Assembly (NCBI RefSeq): GCF_014639235.1
Contig: NZ_BMFU01000003.1
Location: forward strand, 496,001 to 560,000
Length of the DNA stretch: 64,000 nt
Direction of reading: 5' to 3'
DNA from: Paenibacillus silvae
Lineage (GTDB): Bacteria; Bacillota; Bacilli; Paenibacillales; Paenibacillaceae
Shown: piece after piece, positions 61,026-64,000 of the stretch
Position numbering within the stretch: position 1 is the stretch's first letter
How the letters are laid out: the number at the start of each line of letters is the position of its first letter
The notes under the pieces: model-generated
The model's database searches: none
Seen by the model: only the letters and a program-made list of their open reading frames with translations
Told to the model about the DNA's origin: nothing
Translations under genes and position numbers: made by a program

Positions 61026-62681
61026 TCACTCAAAATAAGCTCCCGCATACGATTCCGTTCCCAGCGGAGACGTCACAAATCCTTTCAGATTCGCTTTTCC
61101 AGCCAAAATCGGCGTGGTATGCACAAGCGGAATCCACGGCGCGTCCTCCTTGATAATCACCTGAGCCTGTTTGTACAGTTCAGCACGCTTGTCCTGATCC
61201 GTCTCCTGCTGCGCTTTCGTCAACAAACCGTGCAGTTCCTCATTCACATAGTAGCTGCGGTTGTTGCCCGGAATAGCGTCCTTGTCCAGCAGGGTGTAGA
61301 GGAAGTTATCCGGGTCACCGTTGTCTCCCGTCCAACCGAGCATGTAAATATCGTCTTTCTCCCCGGCTTTGGAATCGTCCAGATAGGTTGCCCACTCGGG
61401 GGATTCAACGTTTGTTTTTACACCAATTTTCTCAAAATCCGCCTGAATGGCCTCCGCTACCTTTTTGCCATCCGGCATGTATGGACGGGATACAGGCATC
61501 GCATAAAATGTCACCGGATCAGGCAATCCGTCAGGGTAGCCCGCTTCGGCCAGTAAAGCTTTTGCCTTTTCCAGATCATAGGTATAATCTTCAATCGTAT
61601 CATTGTAGCCCCATAACGTTGGCGGCATCGGGTTGACCGCTGGCTTCGCCTGTCCCGCAAAGAAGGCGTCGATCAGAGCCTGTTTGTTCACAGCATGGTT
61701 CAGTGCTTGTCTGACTTTGACGTTATCAAACGGTTTTTTCTTAAAATTAAATCCGAGATACGCCACATTGAACGGCGGACGCTCAATCTTCTGCAGCTCG
61801 CTGTTGCTCTCCAGAATCGACAGATCGTCCGGATTCAGGTCCTCCATGACATCAATCTCGCCATTCTGCAATGCGTTGAAACGCGCGGTGTTATCAGGAA
61901 TGGAGCGCACGATCACCTTGTTCAGCTTAGGCAGCCCTTTCTTCCAGTAATCCGCGTTTTTCTCCAGCGTGATGGAGTCGTTCCGCTTCCACTCTTTGAA
62001 TACAAATGGACCGGTGCCTACAGGCTCGCTCTTGAAATTCTCCTTTTTCTCCTGAATCGCGGTTGGACTCGCAATCCCGAAAGAGGTCATCGCAATATTT
62101 TGCAGGAAAGGGGCTTGCGGCTGGTTCAGGGTAAACTCAACCGTTGTCTCATCCAGCGCCTTCACTTCCTTGATCACACGCGCGCCCTCTGGCCCAAACA
62201 TGGAATCGTAATAGTCGAAGGAATCACCTTCGAATTTATATTCACTTGCCGGATCACTCCAGCGATTAAAATTAAAGACAACCGCTTCCGCATTAAAGTC
62301 GGTTCCGTCATGGAACTTCACCCCGGATTTCAGCTTGAACACATATTTCAGTCCGTCCGCCGAAATCTCCCAGCTCTCTGCCAATCCTGGCACGACCTCG
62401 GTTCCACCCTCCTTGTAATCGAGAAGTGAATCAAACACCTGATGCCCGATCTTGAGCGATTCCCCATCGGTAACAATAGCCGGGTCAAGCGCAACCGAGT
62501 CTCCACCACGTCCCATAATCATCGTATCCTGGGCGGCTGCTTCTGTAGGAGGATCATTGCCTTCCGCTGGCGCCGGCGTACCCTCGCCGCCCTCCTTACT
62601 GCTGGAGCAGCCAGATAACACAAGTACGGTACTCAGTGCCAAAGTCAGTAAACCGGACATCCATTTTTTTCTCATTCGCAT
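61026..62681 (-). CDS. dppE: Peptide-binding lipoprotein of an ABC transporter (SBP family 5)
   Basis: A 551-residue lipoprotein. A basic start (MRMRKKW) and hydrophobic stretch lead to lipobox LSGC with Cys25, followed by a Gly/Pro/Glu-rich linker to about residue 50. The SBP_bac_5 domain shows VVPGLAESWEISADGLKYVF and FKLKSGVKFHDGTDFNAEAV, with PVGTGPFVFKEWKRND near 230. It captures oligopeptides or similar ligands outside the membrane for the DppB/DppC permeases. AAAGGGTGTTGTAACGT precedes the ATG. It is the first gene of the unit; a 209-bp gap separates it from dppB. Confidence 0.94.
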   Translation of the reverse strand: MRMRKKWMSGLLTLALSTVLVLSGCSSSKEGGEGTPAPAEGNDPPTEAAAQDTMIMGRGGDSVALDPAIVTDGESLKIGHQVFDSLLDYKEGGTEVVPGLAESWEISADGLKYVFKLKSGVKFHDGTDFNAEAVVFNFNRWSDPASEYKFEGDSFDYYDSMFGPEGARVIKEVKALDETTVEFTLNQPQAPFLQNIAMTSFGIASPTAIQEKKENFKSEPVGTGPFVFKEWKRNDSITLEKNADYWKKGLPKLNKVIVRSIPDNTARFNALQNGEIDVMEDLNPDDLSILESNSELQKIERPPFNVAYLGFNFKKKPFDNVKVRQALNHAVNKQALIDAFFAGQAKPAVNPMPPTLWGYNDTIEDYTYDLEKAKALLAEAGYPDGLPDPVTFYAMPVSRPYMPDGKKVAEAIQADFEKIGVKTNVESPEWATYLDDSKAGEKDDIYMLGWTGDNGDPDNFLYTLLDKDAIPGNNRSYYVNEELHGLLTKAQQETDQDKRAELYKQAQVIIKEDAPWIPLVHTTPILAGKANLKGFVTSPLGTESYAGAYFE

Positions 62682-62782
62682 ACGTTACAACACCCTTTCC
62701 TGTCTCATAATGTGTGTGATGCTCGCGTCAAAAAAACGGTAATTCTGGCAGTGTGAGTGATGATGTTGTGATGGTGATGCTT

Positions 62783-62808
62783 TGTGTAAATGAGTAGTTC
62801 AACTTGAA
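62783..62808. mobile_element. Remnant of a MITE end
   Basis: The word tgtgtaaatgagtagttcaa resembles the right end of MITE copy C (gtgtaaaagaatagttcaa). No matching left end was found; probably a decayed copy. Confidence 0.45.
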
Positions 62809-62861
62809 GCCAATCATCAGGTAATATCTTCGTAGATTTGAGTGCCTCGGTTACTTGTATC

Positions 62862-63053
62862 TATATAAGTTGAAGTTAAGATTTTACACACACCACTCCG
62901 ATGACAGAATAACCTTCCAATCGCTGTTATCCCCAGATTTTTTTGATCCCCTTTTCCAAAGGGGAAAATCCGGTGATAAAGGCGAACGCTCCGCTTTTTC
63001 AGGTTTTTTCTGTCCCCTCCGTTCACGTGTAAATACATAGCTCGACTTATATA
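62862..63053 (-). mobile_element. MITE-like element, copy B (full length, 192 bp)
   Basis: Terminal inverted repeats TATATAAGTTGAA (62862-62874) and TTCGACTTATATA-like (TAGCTCGACTTATATA, 63038-63053). It is the same element as 11752-11941 in the opposite orientation, and the internal hairpin (CCCCTTTTCC...AAAGGGGAAAA) is conserved. No transposase is encoded. Confidence 0.85.
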
Positions 63054-63613
63054 TTAAAGGCTTTACATGCCTCTGATACCTGATTTAGAGTTTTGAAAAA
63101 TTGCAGCCCAGATGGTTCTTGAATTCAGACTCACATATAAACCCCTTCCAATCGGACGGATTACACGTAATGAGTGTTGTCCCTATTTAAACTAAGGTCA
63201 ATTAATGGCTGAGCTATGACCCTATCATATCAAGCGTAGAAAGAAAGGTGCTCCTTTGGAACAACCAAAGACACACATACAGATGATCAGTAGGTGATCC
63301 ACGACATGTAACCAGGTTTAGTTTACTGAAGCACAATTCATTGAAATGGGCTGTTTATGTACACAGATTGATTTTCATGGGTGTCTGATTCATAGAAATA
63401 CGAGTAGAAAAGAATAGAACAGATTGACGACGCTACAATAACTTCGAATGTTATGGTTTTGTCATGATGAGGGAGGTTTATCGTTAAAATCGTGGTGAAA
63501 AACATTTTGGTGTAATTTACTTTACATTACATTTATGAATTAAACAAGAGATTTAGAGACTTATGTCTTTAACTTTATCTTACACGTTATTTTTACTGAC
63601 ATTATGTACAAAA
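63054..63613. other. Non-coding stretch between MITE copies
   Basis: About 560 bp, AT-rich, with no supportable gene on either strand and no hairpin of note until the terminator at 63614. Confidence 0.5.
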
Positions 63614-63650
63614 AAGGAACACAGCTCGACAATAATCGCCTGCGCTCCTT
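63614..63650 (-). terminator. Terminator, probably of the gene cut by the right edge
   Basis: On the minus strand AAGGAGCGCAGG pairs with the CTGTGTTCCTT region through some G-U pairs, and six T's follow. It stands ~140 bp beyond the stop at 63791; MITE copy C was inserted between gene and terminator. Confidence 0.65.
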
Positions 63651-63681
63651 GCGTTTGTTTCTCCACATTTCAGTTCTGTTC

Positions 63682-63778
63682 TATATAAGTTGGACTAAAT
63701 ATTTCACACACACCACTCCGCTTTTTCAGTTTTTTTCTGTCCTCTCCGATCACGTGTAAAAGAATAGTTCAAGTTATA
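63682..63778 (-). mobile_element. MITE-like element, copy C (97 bp internal-deletion derivative)
   Basis: The ends are TATATAAGTTGGACTA and TAGTTCAAGTTATA. Compared with copy B it lacks ~95 bp of the interior. The junction is at CTCCG, a word present on both sides of the missing segment in copy B, so the deletion could have arisen by recombination between short direct repeats. Confidence 0.85.
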
Positions 63779-63790
63779 TTCCGAACCGAT

Positions 63791-64000
63791 TTATTTTTTA
63801 AACATCCCTCTACGGTACATGACGGTAATAAAACGATAAAAATCGTAGCTTGCTCCGTTATCTATGCTAAACAGCGGATTTTTGGTGTCGTAGGCCAGTG
63901 CCGCATCGACTGCAGCTTTTGCCCAAACCGGAACTTCCATCTGCTGACGTGCCTGCAAACGGTCAACCTGTGTTTTGAGCGCATCAAACGCGGCTTTCTG
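63791..64000 (-). CDS. C-terminal fragment of a gene cut by the right window edge
   Basis: Sixty-nine residues are visible, ending RRGMFKK and a TAA stop. The stretch MEVPVWAKAAVDAALAYDT, then SYDFYRFITVMYRRG, recalls a short C-terminal module seen in some Bacillus/Paenibacillus amidases and phage-type endolysins (VPxWA...AVDAA...SYDFYRLLTVLHRKG). The preceding part, KTQVDRLQARQQ, looks like a coiled coil. That is recalled similarity only; the main domain lies outside the window. Confidence 0.6.
   Translation of the reverse strand, partial: QKAAFDALKTQVDRLQARQQMEVPVWAKAAVDAALAYDTKNPLFSIDNGASYDFYRFITVMYRRGMFKK

Overview
The window looks like a chromosomal segment of a Gram-positive, endospore-forming Firmicute, most probably a Paenibacillus. 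The evidence is a spore germination permease and a SleB-type cortex hydrolase, strong GGAGG ribosome-binding sites, frequent TTG and GTG starts, LCP, CpsB and BY-kinase genes of Bacillus type, a CIRCE heat-shock operator and a TetR-controlled YhgE exporter. Species assignment is inference. No rRNA, tRNA, CRISPR array, prophage or complete IS was seen.

Layout. 1-6 kb, plus strand: the end of a Ku gene, a catechol-2,3-dioxygenase-like VOC protein, a lone GerKB permease, then separate genes for an ATP-dependent DNA ligase and a LigD-type polymerase. Together these make an NHEJ repair locus whose LigD activities are split. 6-12 kb: YitT, cardiolipin synthase, a CBS-domain/CNNM transporter and an AI-2E-family permease. 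12-14 kb: an operon of a small Cys-rich protein and an ABC-2 exporter. 14.3-33.4 kb, minus strand: a long exopolysaccharide cluster. In transcription order it has a protein of unknown function, CpsB phosphatase, Wzz, BY-kinase, GalU, priming sugar transferase, UDP-xylose synthase, five GT4-type glycosyltransferases around a Wzy polymerase, Wzx flippase, GDP-mannose synthesis, UDP-glucose dehydrogenase, LCP, VanZ and a final hypothetical. The nucleotide-sugar genes predict GlcA, Xyl, Man and Glc as building blocks. A divergent XRE regulator lies beside it, and its likely operator (GATAC-N5-GTATC) recurs in front of the ABC-2 operon 19 kb away.

34.6-54 kb: the large subunit of glutamate synthase (no small subunit in the window), YhgE with its TetR regulator, a UgtP/MGDG-synthase-like glycosyltransferase, SleB, ThpR, a 2-hydroxyacid dehydrogenase, a TRM11-like methyltransferase, a chemoreceptor, a luciferase-like oxidoreductase and Dgt. 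54-58.7 kb: HtpG with a CIRCE operator, between repeat-rich non-coding blocks. 58.7-62.7 kb: peptide ABC transporter genes (permease C, permease B, binding protein; no ATPases). The right end holds a MITE cluster and the tail of a gene cut by the window edge.

The most unusual structure is a non-coding element present three times (922-1116, 54554-54748, 58128-58322). Each copy is exactly 195 bp. Each carries four copies of a 10-bp box (consensus CTAACGATTC) starting at offsets 0, 50, 135 and 185, two direct and two inverted, while the sequence between the boxes is almost unrelated. In the first copy the boxes differ from consensus in paired, compensating ways, which indicates nested pairing of outer with outer and inner with inner arms. 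I do not recognise it as a named family.
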